Shown here in pieces: positions 20,726 to 30,278 of a stretch of DNA of 64,000 bases. The position numbers and the translations under genes are program-made. Source of the DNA: CAWEHU01 sp963808965 (GTDB taxonomy: Bacteria > Pseudomonadota > Alphaproteobacteria > Acetobacterales > Acetobacteraceae); contig CAWEHU010000027.1 of NCBI GenBank assembly GCA_963808965.1, positions 88,443 to 152,442 of the forward strand, written 5' to 3'. The notes beneath the pieces are model-generated. The model saw nothing but the letters and a program-made list of their open reading frames with translations. It made no database searches and was not told where the DNA came from. The first letter of the stretch is position 1. Every line of letters starts with the position of its first letter.

Positions 20726-21379
20726 CCCTTCTCCCTAGCAGTCCGCTGAAAAACCCCAAGACCGCCCGTCTGCTCCTTGGCGCCGCGCGCCCGTGTTCGG
20801 TTGCGGCGATTGCCGGTGGAACGCTCGCGGGTCTGCAAACTCCGCCATCGGGACAGACTTCTCCTATGGTGCCTCGACCGACCCAGACTGGGAACTAGGA
20901 ATCGTCCTCTCGACTCCTCGCGGCTTAGTTGGAGCTCGCGCTCGCAGCCGCGTCGGCTCAAGCACAAACGGCTGATCAGGCCGATCAAGGCTCGCAACTG
21001 GCCCAGCTGTCCACCCTGGCGCACGGCGCTCCCCAAGTCCCGAACTTGCCCGCGCCGGAGCCTTCACGCTGCGAGCCTTTTCCGGGTGACGCAAGCCGGG
21101 CGAAGGCGGCGCGAGCGGCCGGCAGGCGGGCGGTCCAATGATGGCCGCTGCGGGTCACCAGCCGCGCCTTGCCGCGGCTCGATCTAGACCAGCATGCGAT
21201 AGCGCGTCGAACTTGATCTCGCTCATTTTCCTGCTCGCCAGGGCCGGAGTTCTGGCAATCCTCGCTCTAGGCGAGGAACTGACCCCAGCCTATAGCGTCG
21301 GATTTGCGCTGCTGCTCTCGCGCCTCATGGCGGCCCCTTCCTGATCGCGCGGGCGGCTCCAGAATCACGACCGCTCACG
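20726..21379. other. 650-bp region without a recognisable gene
   Basis: Between two divergent MFS genes. Short frames exist on both strands (for example a 68-residue hydrophobic frame at 21138-21344), but none shows family features or a good ribosome binding site. A tract near 20740 (GTCCGCTGAAAAACCCC) resembles terminal sequence of some insertion sequences. I could not find its partner. Probably promoter DNA plus degraded sequence. Confidence 0.4.
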
Positions 21380-22756
21380 ATGGTGGGTCCAAGGATGCAA
21401 ATAGCTGAGGCTGAAGTCGTTGACGTCACCCGACTGGTTGACGAGCGCCCGGTCGGCTCCATGCAGATTCGCATCCTTGTGCTCTGCGGCTTTGTTGCCC
21501 TGCTTGACGGGTTGGACTTGCAGGCGATCGGTCTGGCGGCTCCCGCGATCGCACGCCAGCTCCAAATCGAGCCGCATGTGTTCGGGGCGGTGTTCAGCGC
21601 CGCGTTGCTCGGCCTGATGCTGGGCGCTTTCACGCTCGGTCCGCTGGCCGATCGCATCGGTCGCAAACGCATCCTGATCGCGGCCACGTTCACATTCGGC
21701 CTGTTCACCGTCTGCACGGCGCTGGCCGGTTCATTCAAGTCCCTATTGATCTTCCGGTTCTTCACCGGTTTGGGATTGGGGGGTGCGATGCCGAGCTTCA
21801 TCAGTCTTGCTTCGGAATACTCGCCCCGCCGCATCCGCCCGCTGCTTGTCACCCTGCTCTGGGCGGGATTTCCGCTCGGCGGCGTCATCGGCGGGCTGCT
21901 GGCCTCCATTCTGATTCCTGCTTTCGGATGGCGCTCGGTGTTTTACATCGGCGGCGTCGTCCCGCTCGTGCTCTCGGCCGTGCTGGTCGCGGCGTTGCCG
22001 GAGTCGCTCGGCTTTCTTGTTGCGAACGATGCGCCCGCCGAGACGGTCCGACGCATCGTTCGCCAAATCTGCCCGGAAAGCGGAGCGGGCGGCGCGCGGC
22101 GGTTCGTGCTGGGCGAGGAAAAGCTGCCGGGAATGCCGGTGCGGCATCTGTTCACGGGCGGACGCGCGATCGGCACGCTTCTGCTCTGGGTGCCCTATTT
22201 CATGGCCTTCATGATGTTGGTTACGAATTCCTCCTGGAGCCCGATCGTCCTGGCCGGGGCCGGGATGGACGTGGCGCAATCCGGCCTGGTCATGGCCATG
22301 TATAACGGCGGCAGCGTCGTGGGCACGATCATTGTCGGCTGGCTGATCGGCGCCGTGGGTCCTTATCGCGTGCTGACCGGCGCCCTTGGGCTCAGCGCCC
22401 TGGCGTTCGGCGCCGTGGGTTTCGCCGCGCCCTCCCTCAGCGCCGTCATGTTGCTGGAAGGACTCGGTGGCTTCCTGCTTGGTGCGGGCAGCTCCGGATT
22501 GATCGCGTTGGCGGCGATTTTCTACCCTACCTCGATCCGCTCCACGGGCGTCGGCTGGGCCAATGGCGTCGGACGCTTCGGTTCGTTTGTCGGTCCGCTC
22601 GTTGCGACTATCCTGGTCGGCTCGCATTGGAGCATCGAGAGTCTGTATCTCGCCCTTAGCGCGCCTGGGTTGATCGCCGCATTCTTCGTTCTTCTGCTCG
22701 GCATGCAGCAAACCGCGCGCAGAATGCGGCAGGAGCGGCTTGCAGGTTCCGGCTAA
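21380..22756 (+). CDS. MFS transporter, aromatic acid:H+ symporter (AAHS) type
   Basis: A 458-residue, 12-helix transporter. Helix 1 is LLDGLDLQAIGLAAPAI, close to the DGxDTQAIGxxAP signature of AAHS proteins such as PcaK and BenK, whose Asp in helix 1 is needed for transport. The cytoplasmic loop is LGPLADRIGRKRILI. ATG 21380 or 21395 may be the start. It leads a co-directional set with class II aldolase, TPP enzyme, cytochrome c and a Pht5-like gene, so it probably imports their aromatic or keto-acid substrate. Confidence 0.85.
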   Translation: MVGPRMQIAEAEVVDVTRLVDERPVGSMQIRILVLCGFVALLDGLDLQAIGLAAPAIARQLQIEPHVFGAVFSAALLGLMLGAFTLGPLADRIGRKRILIAATFTFGLFTVCTALAGSFKSLLIFRFFTGLGLGGAMPSFISLASEYSPRRIRPLLVTLLWAGFPLGGVIGGLLASILIPAFGWRSVFYIGGVVPLVLSAVLVAALPESLGFLVANDAPAETVRRIVRQICPESGAGGARRFVLGEEKLPGMPVRHLFTGGRAIGTLLLWVPYFMAFMMLVTNSSWSPIVLAGAGMDVAQSGLVMAMYNGGSVVGTIIVGWLIGAVGPYRVLTGALGLSALAFGAVGFAAPSLSAVMLLEGLGGFLLGAGSSGLIALAAIFYPTSIRSTGVGWANGVGRFGSFVGPLVATILVGSHWSIESLYLALSAPGLIAAFFVLLLGMQQTARRMRQERLAGSG

Positions 22757-22830
22757 GTCTCAAAAGCACGCTGTATCGAAAGCCCGTCGTGCTCTTGCGC
22801 TTGCCTGTGAATTGATGTGGAGTTGAGGGG

Positions 22831-23577
22831 ATGACCACACCGCCCGCCGGTTCCACAACTGCCTTCTCGGGCGCGTCAGCGCGGTCGTTGCAAGAGAACC
22901 TGGTGATCGCCAATCACGTGCTCGCGGCGCGCGGCGTGGTTGATGGGTTCGGGCATGTGAGCGCACGCCACCAAGAGCGCCCGGACCGGTTCTTCATAGC
23001 ACGCAGCATGGCGCCCGCGCTCGTCTCCTTAAGTGACGTGCTTGAGCTGGATCTCGGTGGCGAACCGGTGGCCGCGAATGCTCCGCGTACTTATCTCGAA
23101 CGTTTCATCCACAGCGCGATTTATCGCAGCCGTCCCGATGTAATGGCCGTGGTTCATCATCATTCGCCTTCCGTGATTCCGTTCGGCGCGACCAAGGTCA
23201 AGCTGCGGCCCATCTATCATATGAGCGGGTTTCTCGGCGCCGGCGTGCCGGTATTCGACATTCGTTGCGAAGCCGGCGAGTCCGATATGCTGATCCGCAC
23301 GCCGGAACTTGGGGACGCCCATGCGCGCTGCCTCGGTTCATGCGCGGCGACGCTGATGCGCGGTCATGGGGCGACGGTGGTCGGCGCGTCGTTACAGCAA
23401 GCCGTGTATCGCGCCATCTACATGGAGATGAACGCGAGGCTCCAAGCGGAGGCCATTCGCCTCGGCGAGGTGACGTACTTGAGCGAGGAGGAGGCCCGGC
23501 TCGCTGCGGCGACGAACGACACTCAGTTGCAGCGGCCGTGGGATCTTTGGGAGCGGGAGGTGACAGGCGGCAAATGA
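22831..23577 (+). CDS. class II aldolase/adducin-family enzyme, possibly an aromatic-acid decarboxylase
   Basis: A 248-residue class II aldolase fold. Metal ligands are likely the His cluster in VMAVVHHHSPSV and the His of LMRGHGATVV; GFGHVSARH near the N-terminus is typical. Besides sugar-phosphate aldolases, this family includes 3,4-dihydroxyphthalate decarboxylase, and the neighbouring AAHS transporter and Pht5-like gene favour an aromatic-acid decarboxylase. That is inference from context. Cytoplasmic, frame intact, 74 bp after the MFS gene. Confidence 0.8.
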   Translation: MTTPPAGSTTAFSGASARSLQENLVIANHVLAARGVVDGFGHVSARHQERPDRFFIARSMAPALVSLSDVLELDLGGEPVAANAPRTYLERFIHSAIYRSRPDVMAVVHHHSPSVIPFGATKVKLRPIYHMSGFLGAGVPVFDIRCEAGESDMLIRTPELGDAHARCLGSCAATLMRGHGATVVGASLQQAVYRAIYMEMNARLQAEAIRLGEVTYLSEEEARLAAATNDTQLQRPWDLWEREVTGGK

Positions 23578-23643
23578 GATCGGCCAAATCCGGACAACGG
23601 CCGACGGAACGTGAGGACGCATAACACGAAGGGAGGAACTAGG

Positions 23644-25588
23644 GTGCGAGGCGGACAGACCGGGCTTGACCGGCGGAGTTTCTTTTCCGCGGTTGGCGTT
23701 GGCGTTGGCAGCACGGTGGCGCTCTCCGCCGTTCCGGAGAAAGCAGCCGCTCAGGCGGCGCCTCCCAAACCTGCGCCAAGCGCGGTAATGCCGCCTGCCG
23801 CCGTGGCCGCCGCCGAGTCCGCCACGCCGTCCGATCAACCCGTGCTGGTGGGGCGTAGCGGATCGGATTTCATGGTCGATGTCATCAAGCGAATCGGACT
23901 GGATTACATCGCCGCGATGCCTGGATCGACCTTCCGGGGGCTGCATGAATTCGATCATCAATTATGGGGGCAATCAACGGCCGGAGCTGTTGACCTGCCT
24001 GCACGAAGAGATTTCGGTGGCGCTGGCGCATGGCTACGCCAAAGTCGCGGGCAAGCCGATCGGCGTATTGTTGCATGGTCCGGTCGGGCTGCAACATGCG
24101 TCGATGGCGATTTACAATGCGTGGTGCGACCGTGCGCCGGTGATCATGATCGCCGGGAACGCGCTCGATGCGACGAAGCGCCGCCCTCTGGTGGAGTGGA
24201 TGCACGCGGCGCAGGATAACGCCGCGATCGTGCGCGACTTCACCAAGTTTGACGACCAGCCGGTTTCGCACCAGCACTTCGCCGAGTCGCTGCTGCGAGC
24301 CTATGCGATCAGCGTAACACCGCCATCGGCGCCGGTGCTGATAATGGCGGATTCCGAGCTCCAGGAACTGCCGATACCCGATCAGGCGGCGAACTTCCCG
24401 CCGCTTTCCGTTCCACGCCCGCCCGCCGGAGATCCGGCTGCGCTTGCCGAGGCCGCGCGACTGCTGGTCGGCGCGGAAAATCCCGTTGTCATCGTCGATC
24501 GGTGCAGCCGCACGCAAGCCGGGGTGCAGGCCTTGGTCGAGCTCGCGGAGGCACTGCAAGCGCCAGTGCTGAACAAGTTCGGCCGGATGAACATGCCGAA
24601 CCGCCACTATCTGGATCAAACCGCCCGCTCCCGCGCGCTCGTATCCCAGGCGGACGTGATCCTTGGCATTGAGCTCGTCGATTTCTGGGGAACCGTGAAC
24701 GATTTGCGTGACCTCGTACATCGCGACGAAGTGCGAATTTCGAAACCCGGCGCCAAGCTGATCAGCCTCGGCACAACCTCCATTCCGCTGCGCTCGAATT
24801 TCCAGGTCTTTCAGCGCTACGAGCCGGTGGACCTCGCGATCATCGGCGACGGTGAGACGACGCTGCCTTATCTTACCGAGGCGGTCCGCCGCGCGCTCCC
24901 GAGCGATCGGCAGTCCCTTGCGGCTCGCGGGGACAAGATGCGCGCCGCCTTCAAGGAGTTGCAGGACGCGATCCTGACCGCCGCTACCTACGCTTGGGAT
25001 GCGAGTCCGATCAGCGTCGCCCGTCTTTGCGCCGAGATCTGGGTGCAGATCAAGGATCTGGACTGGGCGCTAACGACCGGCGATCCCGGTTTTCAAAGCC
25101 TCTGGCCACAGAAGACGTGGGCTATCGACAAAGTCTATCAGTATACCGGCGGTCCGGGCGGCTATGGTGTCGGATACAGCGCGCCGGCCGCTGTCGGGGC
25201 GGCGCTGGCCCATCGTGCGCAGGGGCGGTTTGTCGTGAACCTCCAGGGCGATGGCGAGCTGATGTGCTGCCCGGGCGCGTTGTGGACGGCGGTGCATCAC
25301 AAAATCCCATTGCTGACCGTGATGCACAACAACCGCGCCTATCATCAGGAGCTGATGCATATTCAGCGGATGGCGGATCGCCACGCCCGTGGCATCGACC
25401 GCGCCCACATTGGCACCGTTATCGATGACCCATCCATCGATTATGCGAAGTTGGCGCAAAGCATGGGAATGTGGGCGGCGGGTCCGGTCACCGATCCGGG
25501 CGAGCTCGGTCCGACGCTGCGCAAGGCGGTCGACGTCGTCAAACGCGGCGAACCCGCTCTCGTCGATGTCGTCTGCCAGCCGCGCTGA
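23644..25588 (+). CDS. TPP-dependent enzyme with a twin-arginine signal (one frameshift)
   Basis: Acetolactate-synthase/benzoylformate-decarboxylase-type protein of about 647 residues. The N-terminus carries a Tat-type signal, LDRRSFFSAVGVGVGSTVALS, then AAAQAA, followed by an Ala/Pro-rich linker. The PYR domain has LTCLHEEISVALAHGYAKV with the cofactor-activating Glu. The PP domain has the TPP motif GDG...NN (QGDGELMCCP to VMHNN). GTG 23644 is preceded by GGGAGGAACTA. The frame slips near 23950, where an extra T in GAATTCG precedes SIINYGGNQRPE. Tat export of a TPP enzyme is unusual, and the next gene is an exported cytochrome c, which suggests periplasmic decarboxylation or oxidation of a 2-keto acid. 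Confidence 0.82.
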
Positions 25589-25602
25589 TCGGGAGGACGG
25601 TG

Positions 25603-25977
25603 ATGCGCCCACATGCGAACATCCTGCTCGCCGGCGCGCTGCTCGTTGGAACAAGCAGCATCGCAGGCGCGCAGAACCCGGCGCCGCAGCCGGGGGCGAC
25701 GCAAGCGGGAGACGCGGCGCGCGGCCAGCATCTATTCATGGCCGATGGGTGTTACGAGTGCCATGGCACGGTAGGGCAGGGCGGCGTCGGTCCGAGGCTC
25801 GCTCCTGATCCGCTGCCCGCCGCCGCGATCGCTCAATATATCCGCAACCCGGCCAACGTCATGCCGCCCTATGTCGAAAAGGTGCTGGGCGACCAGGACG
25901 TGCGGGATATTTACGCTTATCTCGCCACCATCCCGCAACCACCGCCCCTCAAGGACATTCCTTTGCTGCGGCCTTAG
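25603..25977 (+). CDS. exported class I cytochrome c
   Basis: A 124-residue protein with a signal peptide (ILLAGALLVGTSSIAGAQ) and one heme-binding site, CYECH. The axial Met is likely that of NVMPPYVEKVL. The layout GQHLFMADGCYECHG...DVRDIYAYLATIP is that of small mono-heme cytochromes c. A strong GGGAGGACGGTG ribosome site precedes ATG 25603. It starts 14 bp after the TPP gene, so the two are almost surely cotranscribed. The natural reading is that it takes electrons from a periplasmic redox enzyme. Confidence 0.9.
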   Translation: MRPHANILLAGALLVGTSSIAGAQNPAPQPGATQAGDAARGQHLFMADGCYECHGTVGQGGVGPRLAPDPLPAAAIAQYIRNPANVMPPYVEKVLGDQDVRDIYAYLATIPQPPPLKDIPLLRP

Positions 25978-25990
25978 CAAAGAGGCGCCC

Positions 25991-27088
25991 ATGGCGAAGT
26001 TGAAGCTATCGGTGGCGGTCGGCGACTATGATCGGATGCGGCCGCTTGTGGATGGCGCGGTGCAGATTGACGCCGTGGACCCGCAATTCATGCTGCTCGA
26101 ACCGGAGGAAATCTTTTTCCGCGCCTTTCGTCATGCGGACTTCGACATTTGCGAGCTGTCGCTGAGCAGCTATACCGTGAAAACCGCGATGGGGAATTCC
26201 CCCTATATCGCTGTGCCGGTGTTCCCGTCGCGCGCATTCCGCCACACCTCGGTTTATGTGCGCACCGATCGCATCCGCGCTCCCGCCGATCTCAAGGGAC
26301 GGCGCATCGGATTGCCGGAATATCAGCTCACGGCGAATGTCTGGGTGCGCCTGTTTCTCGAGGAAGATTACGGGATACGGCCGGCCGACGTGACGTGGGT
26401 GCGCGGCGGATACGAGGAACCGGGGCGGGTCGAGAAGATCAGCTTGAATTTGCCGTCCGATGTGCGTGTCGAGAACGCGCCGGATGGCGCAACCATTTCC
26501 GGTATGCTCGCCGCCGGCGATCTGGATGCGGTGATCGGACCGCGTGCGCCATCTTGTTTCGACCGCGGCGACCCGCAGATTGGTTATCTGTTCCCCGATC
26601 CGCAGCAAGCCGCCGCTGACTGGTATCGCCGCACGCGCCTGTTTCCGATCATGCACACGCTCGGCATCCGCAGGACGCTTGCGGAGCAGCACCCGTGGCT
26701 GCCTTCTTCCATCGTCAAGGCGTTCGAGAAATCGAAAGCGATCGCGCTTGCCAAACTCGGGGATACCTCGGCCACCAAAGTTACGCTGCCCTTCGTCGAG
26801 GAGCAGCTCCGCGCAGCCCGGACGCTAATGGGCGAGGACTTCTGGGCGTATGGCCTTGCCCCCAACCGCCGCGTCCTGGAGCGGTTCTTGCAGCGCCACC
26901 ATGCGGAGGGGCTGTCGCCCCGTCTCCTCGCGCCCGAGGAGCTTTTCCACCCCGCATCGCTCGAAATGCACAAGAATCTGAGCGCGGCGTGGGGTTGTTC
27001 TCTTATTGCGGGCCGAGGAACTGCATCACCCTACGCCGTGTCCGACGGCGTGCGATTGATCTGCCTCCGTGCCGCTATGTGTCGCTGA
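25991..27088 (+). CDS. 4,5-dihydroxyphthalate decarboxylase-like / NMT1-like binding-fold protein
   Basis: About 365 residues with no signal peptide. KLKLSVAVGDYDRMRPLVDG at the N-terminus, EEIFFRAFRHADFDICELSLSSY, and DLKGRRIGLPEYQLTANVWVR match the Pht5 (4,5-dihydroxyphthalate decarboxylase) group of the periplasmic-binding-protein fold. The absence of a signal peptide favours an enzyme over a transporter subunit. It begins 13 bp after the cytochrome gene. The last 30 or so residues, after LEMHKNLSAAWG, look unlike the family, so the true end may be near 26990 with a small frame error. Substrate not provable from sequence. Confidence 0.75.
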   Translation: MAKLKLSVAVGDYDRMRPLVDGAVQIDAVDPQFMLLEPEEIFFRAFRHADFDICELSLSSYTVKTAMGNSPYIAVPVFPSRAFRHTSVYVRTDRIRAPADLKGRRIGLPEYQLTANVWVRLFLEEDYGIRPADVTWVRGGYEEPGRVEKISLNLPSDVRVENAPDGATISGMLAAGDLDAVIGPRAPSCFDRGDPQIGYLFPDPQQAAADWYRRTRLFPIMHTLGIRRTLAEQHPWLPSSIVKAFEKSKAIALAKLGDTSATKVTLPFVEEQLRAARTLMGEDFWAYGLAPNRRVLERFLQRHHAEGLSPRLLAPEELFHPASLEMHKNLSAAWGCSLIAGRGTASPYAVSDGVRLICLRAAMCR

Positions 27089-27889
27089 CGCGCGAGATGT
27101 AGCGCGCAACCGATGCAGCGACCACCTGCTTGCCGTTCGTGTCGATCTGTCCCCTGCCCGAGAAGGAGCCATAGACCGCGTCAAACGCGAATGGCTCCAA
27201 GAGTTCCGCTATGCGCCGGACCTTGGCGCCAGAGAGAGGGACCAGATTGGGATAGCTGTACATGAAGCTAACGTGGTTGCTCGGGACTACCTGCAGAATA
27301 TCGCCGGAGAGGAGTACACGCCCCGCCCCTCCTGCCAGTCCGCCCAGTGCAAAACGGTACCGCCGTCGAAGTGTCCTCCGAGCCGGACCAGCGTAAGTCC
27401 GGGCCCAATTGGCTTTGTGTCGCCGTCCCAGAACTGCACGGCGGGATCCGGCCGCATGACCCACTCCCGGTCCGCCGTGTGCAGATGGATCGGCACATCC
27501 CCGAATGCGCGGCTCCACTCCACCATCGTCGTGTAGTAGTGCGGGTGGGAAATAGCGATCCCCGAGACCCCGCCCAGGCCGTGCAGTATGTCGACCGTCG
27601 CATCGTCAAGCAGGGCGATGCAATCCCAAAGCACGTTGCCCATCGGCGTTCTCGCCAGGATCGCCCGCTGCCCGATACCGAACGAGGGAGTGGTCTCGAT
27701 CGTCATCAGCCCTGCGGCAAGATGGCGAAACTTGTTGCTGTGTGACGTCCGCAGCCTTTCCAGGGTGGTCCAGGATTGTCCCGAAGCTGGGACGAACTGC
27801 CGCTCATCATCGCAGATCGGACACGCCTCCGGTGGAGATACCGAGGGTGGATACTGCGTGCCACAGGCGGTGCAGATGAAGGTAGGCAT
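27075..27889 (-). CDS. MBL-fold hydrolase with N-terminal zinc ribbon (one frameshift)
   Basis: Residues 1-30 hold a rubredoxin-like ribbon, FICTACGTQYPP...CPICDDERQF (CxxC...CxxC). A metallo-beta-lactamase fold follows: ISHPHYYTTMVEW as the reduced metal motif, then GGHFDGGTVLHW. The frame shifts near 27325. The second half, LLSGDILQVVPSNHVSFMYSYPN to GRGQIDTNGKQVV, completes the fold. The usual HxHxDH box is replaced by SHPHYY, so metal content may differ. Convergent with the preceding operon, overlapping its annotated end. Function unknown. Confidence 0.75.
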
Positions 27890-28091
27890 GAGCGAAGGTT
27901 TACAGACAAAAGAGCCCGTTCGGGAAGGGTGATGAGTTCGGCGTGAGAGCTGATCGCGGCCCCTCTTATACCGGCGCTATTCCTTGCCTCCTCATCGTGC
28001 GCCGTTCATCTCCTTGCAACCGCAGCAGCACAGCCCAGTGGTCGTCAAAGCTTCCGGGCCGGTGCGTCCGCCTTCGCGCCAGTTCGGCGTC

Positions 28092-28920
28092 CTACGCTCC
28101 ACGCAGCCTCACCCCGTGAGCCAGTGCGAGCAGGCCAACCGTAAGCAGCGCGAGGGAGGCCGGCTCAGGCACGAGTTGGGCGATTCCCGGGTACTGCCGC
28201 CATCGGCGCCGACCACTTGCAACGTCGTCAGCGGGTCCAACTGGGTCACCTGGAAGGTGCTCAGGGGCGAGTTCAAGAACTCCTCCAAATCCGCGGCGAA
28301 ACCTGGTCCCGCGAAGAAGCCGGCCTCAGAGTCGACTGGCTGCAACGTTGTCACGTAATGGGCATTGCGCGTGCCGGTCGGACTCACGGCCAATGAGGCA
28401 GACACCAAGCTGCCCGTCGCCAGCACGACGTCGTTCGTCACCCCCGCCGCATTGCTGAAGCCGATGCCGGCCGCGTTGTCCACGACGCTGCCGTCATCGT
28501 GACCGACGTCGGCGACGAGTTGCACGTCCAGAAGAGAATGACGGAAGGCCCAATGACAGCGCCGCTGGCGTTGATCGGGAACGATCCGGCCAGATTGATC
28601 CGAAAGTACAGCCCGTAGCTGGAATTGAGCCCCGGCGCCGCGACCGAGGCGCCGCCCAGCGTGAACCCGTCAATCGTCTGAATATGCGTGCCCGAGAACG
28701 TCTGCCTCAAGGTCGTGAGATTGTTGACGTTGGTGATGCGGAGATAGTTCGTCAGCGTCATGGTGTCCGCCGAGAACGCGGCGGGTCCAGCGGCAAGCGC
28801 AGGTGTCGCCTTGGACGGGTCCCAAGTGAACGTGATCGGCCCCGCAAACGCGGCTCCCCCTGGGATCGCCGCCACGGCCAGCGCCAGCGCCAGCCGCCAA
28901 AACACTCTGTTATCCGCCAT
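28092..28920 (-). CDS. PEP-CTERM sorting-domain protein (two frameshifts)
   Basis: Start at ATG 28920 behind GGAGAGAGGG. Signal peptide ALALAVAAIPGGAAFAG, then GPITFTWDPSKATPA and a beta-rich secreted domain. Frames change near 28520 and near 28190. After the second change the C-terminus reads IAQLVPEPASLALLTVGLLA and then ends HGVRLRGA. That is a full PEP-CTERM sorting signal: VPEP, a transmembrane helix and a basic tail. In the uncorrected frame the motif is lost. Such proteins are processed by an exosortase and sent to the cell surface or matrix. No exosortase gene is in the window. Confidence 0.8.
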
Positions 28921-29043
28921 GCCCTCTCTCCTTCTCAATTGAAAAGCCAAGCCGCAGGCCAGGCTGGACCAACCGCACGTTTCGGCGCCTCTCCCATTTG
29001 GGAGAGACGATCATAAAATAATTCCACTCCAAGCATTTAGTCT

Positions 29044-29079
29044 ACGCTTTGGGTAGTGTCCTCGGAGGTGGTGGAAATT
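29044..29079 (+). repeat. left end of the IS256-family element: target duplication plus inverted repeat
   Basis: ACGCTTTG (29044-29051) is the left copy of an 8-bp direct repeat found again at 31863-31870. The left terminal inverted repeat, 29052-29079, begins GGTAGTGTCC and ends GTGGTGGAAATT. It matches the right end at 20 of 28 positions. An 8-bp duplication is normal for IS256 elements. Confidence 0.8.
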
Positions 29080-30187
29080 CGGAACCCATGAGGGTGTAGG
29101 TAGAGGTGGCCATCGGATCGGCTGGCTAAGGTGGAGTTGCGAGACTTCAACCTGCTGCCGAGAGGACCCGATGACCGACGAGACCTTACCGTTGGCCGAG
29201 CTGCTGGCCAAAGCCGGAGATGGTGACTTCCTGCGCAGCGTGGCTGAAGCCGTGGTGCAGCTGCTGATGGAGACCGACGTAGACGGGCTGATCGGTGCCG
29301 GACGTCACGAGCGATCAGGCGACCGCACGACTTACCGAAATGGCTACCGGGATCGCACGCTCGACACGCGTCTTGGCAGCTTGCAGCTCCGTATCCCGAA
29401 GCTGAGACAGGGCAGCTACTTTCCTCCCTTTCTCGAGCCCAGAAAGACGTCGGAGAAGGCGCTGGTGGCCGTGATCCAGGAGGCCTGGGTGAGCGGCGTG
29501 TCGACCCGGCGCGTGGACGAGTTGGTGCAGGCCATGGGGCTGTCGGGGATCAGCAAGAGCACGGTCAGCAAGTTGTGCAAGGACATTGACGAGCGCGTCG
29601 GCGCTTTCCTCGATCGCCCGCTGGTCGGTGAATGGCCGTATCTCTGGCTGGACGCCACCTACCTGAAGCAGCGCGAGGGCGGCCGCATCGTGTCCGTCGC
29701 GGCGATAATCGCCGTGGCGGTGAGCACCGAGGGCAAGCGAGAGATCGTCGGCCTGCACATCGGTCCGAGCGAAGCTGAAACCTTCTGGTCGACCTTCCTC
29801 AAGAGCCTGGCCCGCCGCGGCTTGCGCGGTGTGAAGCTGGTGATCTCCGACGCGCACGAGGGGCTGAAAGCGGCTATCCGGCGGGTTTTCGGTTCCTCCT
29901 GGCAGCGCTGCCGCGTGCATTGGATGCGTAACGCGCTGTCCTATGTCTCCAAAGGCCAGCAGAGCATGGTCTCGGCCGCGCTGCGCCAGACGTTCATTCA
30001 ACCCGATCGCGCGCAGGCTAGCCAGACGCTGCGGCACGTGGCCGACCAGCTGCGCCAGAAGTGGCCGAAGCTTGCCGCGTTCATCGACGAGAGCGAGGCC
30101 GACGTGCTGGCGCACCTGGACTTTCCTATCCAGCACCGCAGCAAGATCCACTCCACGAATCCTCTGGAACGCTTGAACAAGATGGGA

Positions 30188-30195
30188 TATCCGGG
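30188..30195 (+). repeat. left subterminal inverted repeat of the IS1111-type element
   Basis: TATCCGGG, matched by CCCGGATA at 31598-31605. Symmetrical placement six bases from each end supports the element boundaries. Confidence 0.75.
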
Positions 30196-30278
30196 CCAGC
30201 GTGCCTCTGGTGGATTTCTCACCACCAATCGCCTGACGCTGAGCGCCGGCAATCGTGCCAGTGCGTCAGGAGACGAAC

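Noticed and set aside
21138..21344. 68-residue hydrophobic frame upstream of the AAHS transporter
   Set aside because: One hydrophobic stretch but no ribosome site, family match or conserved neighbour. Left unannotated.
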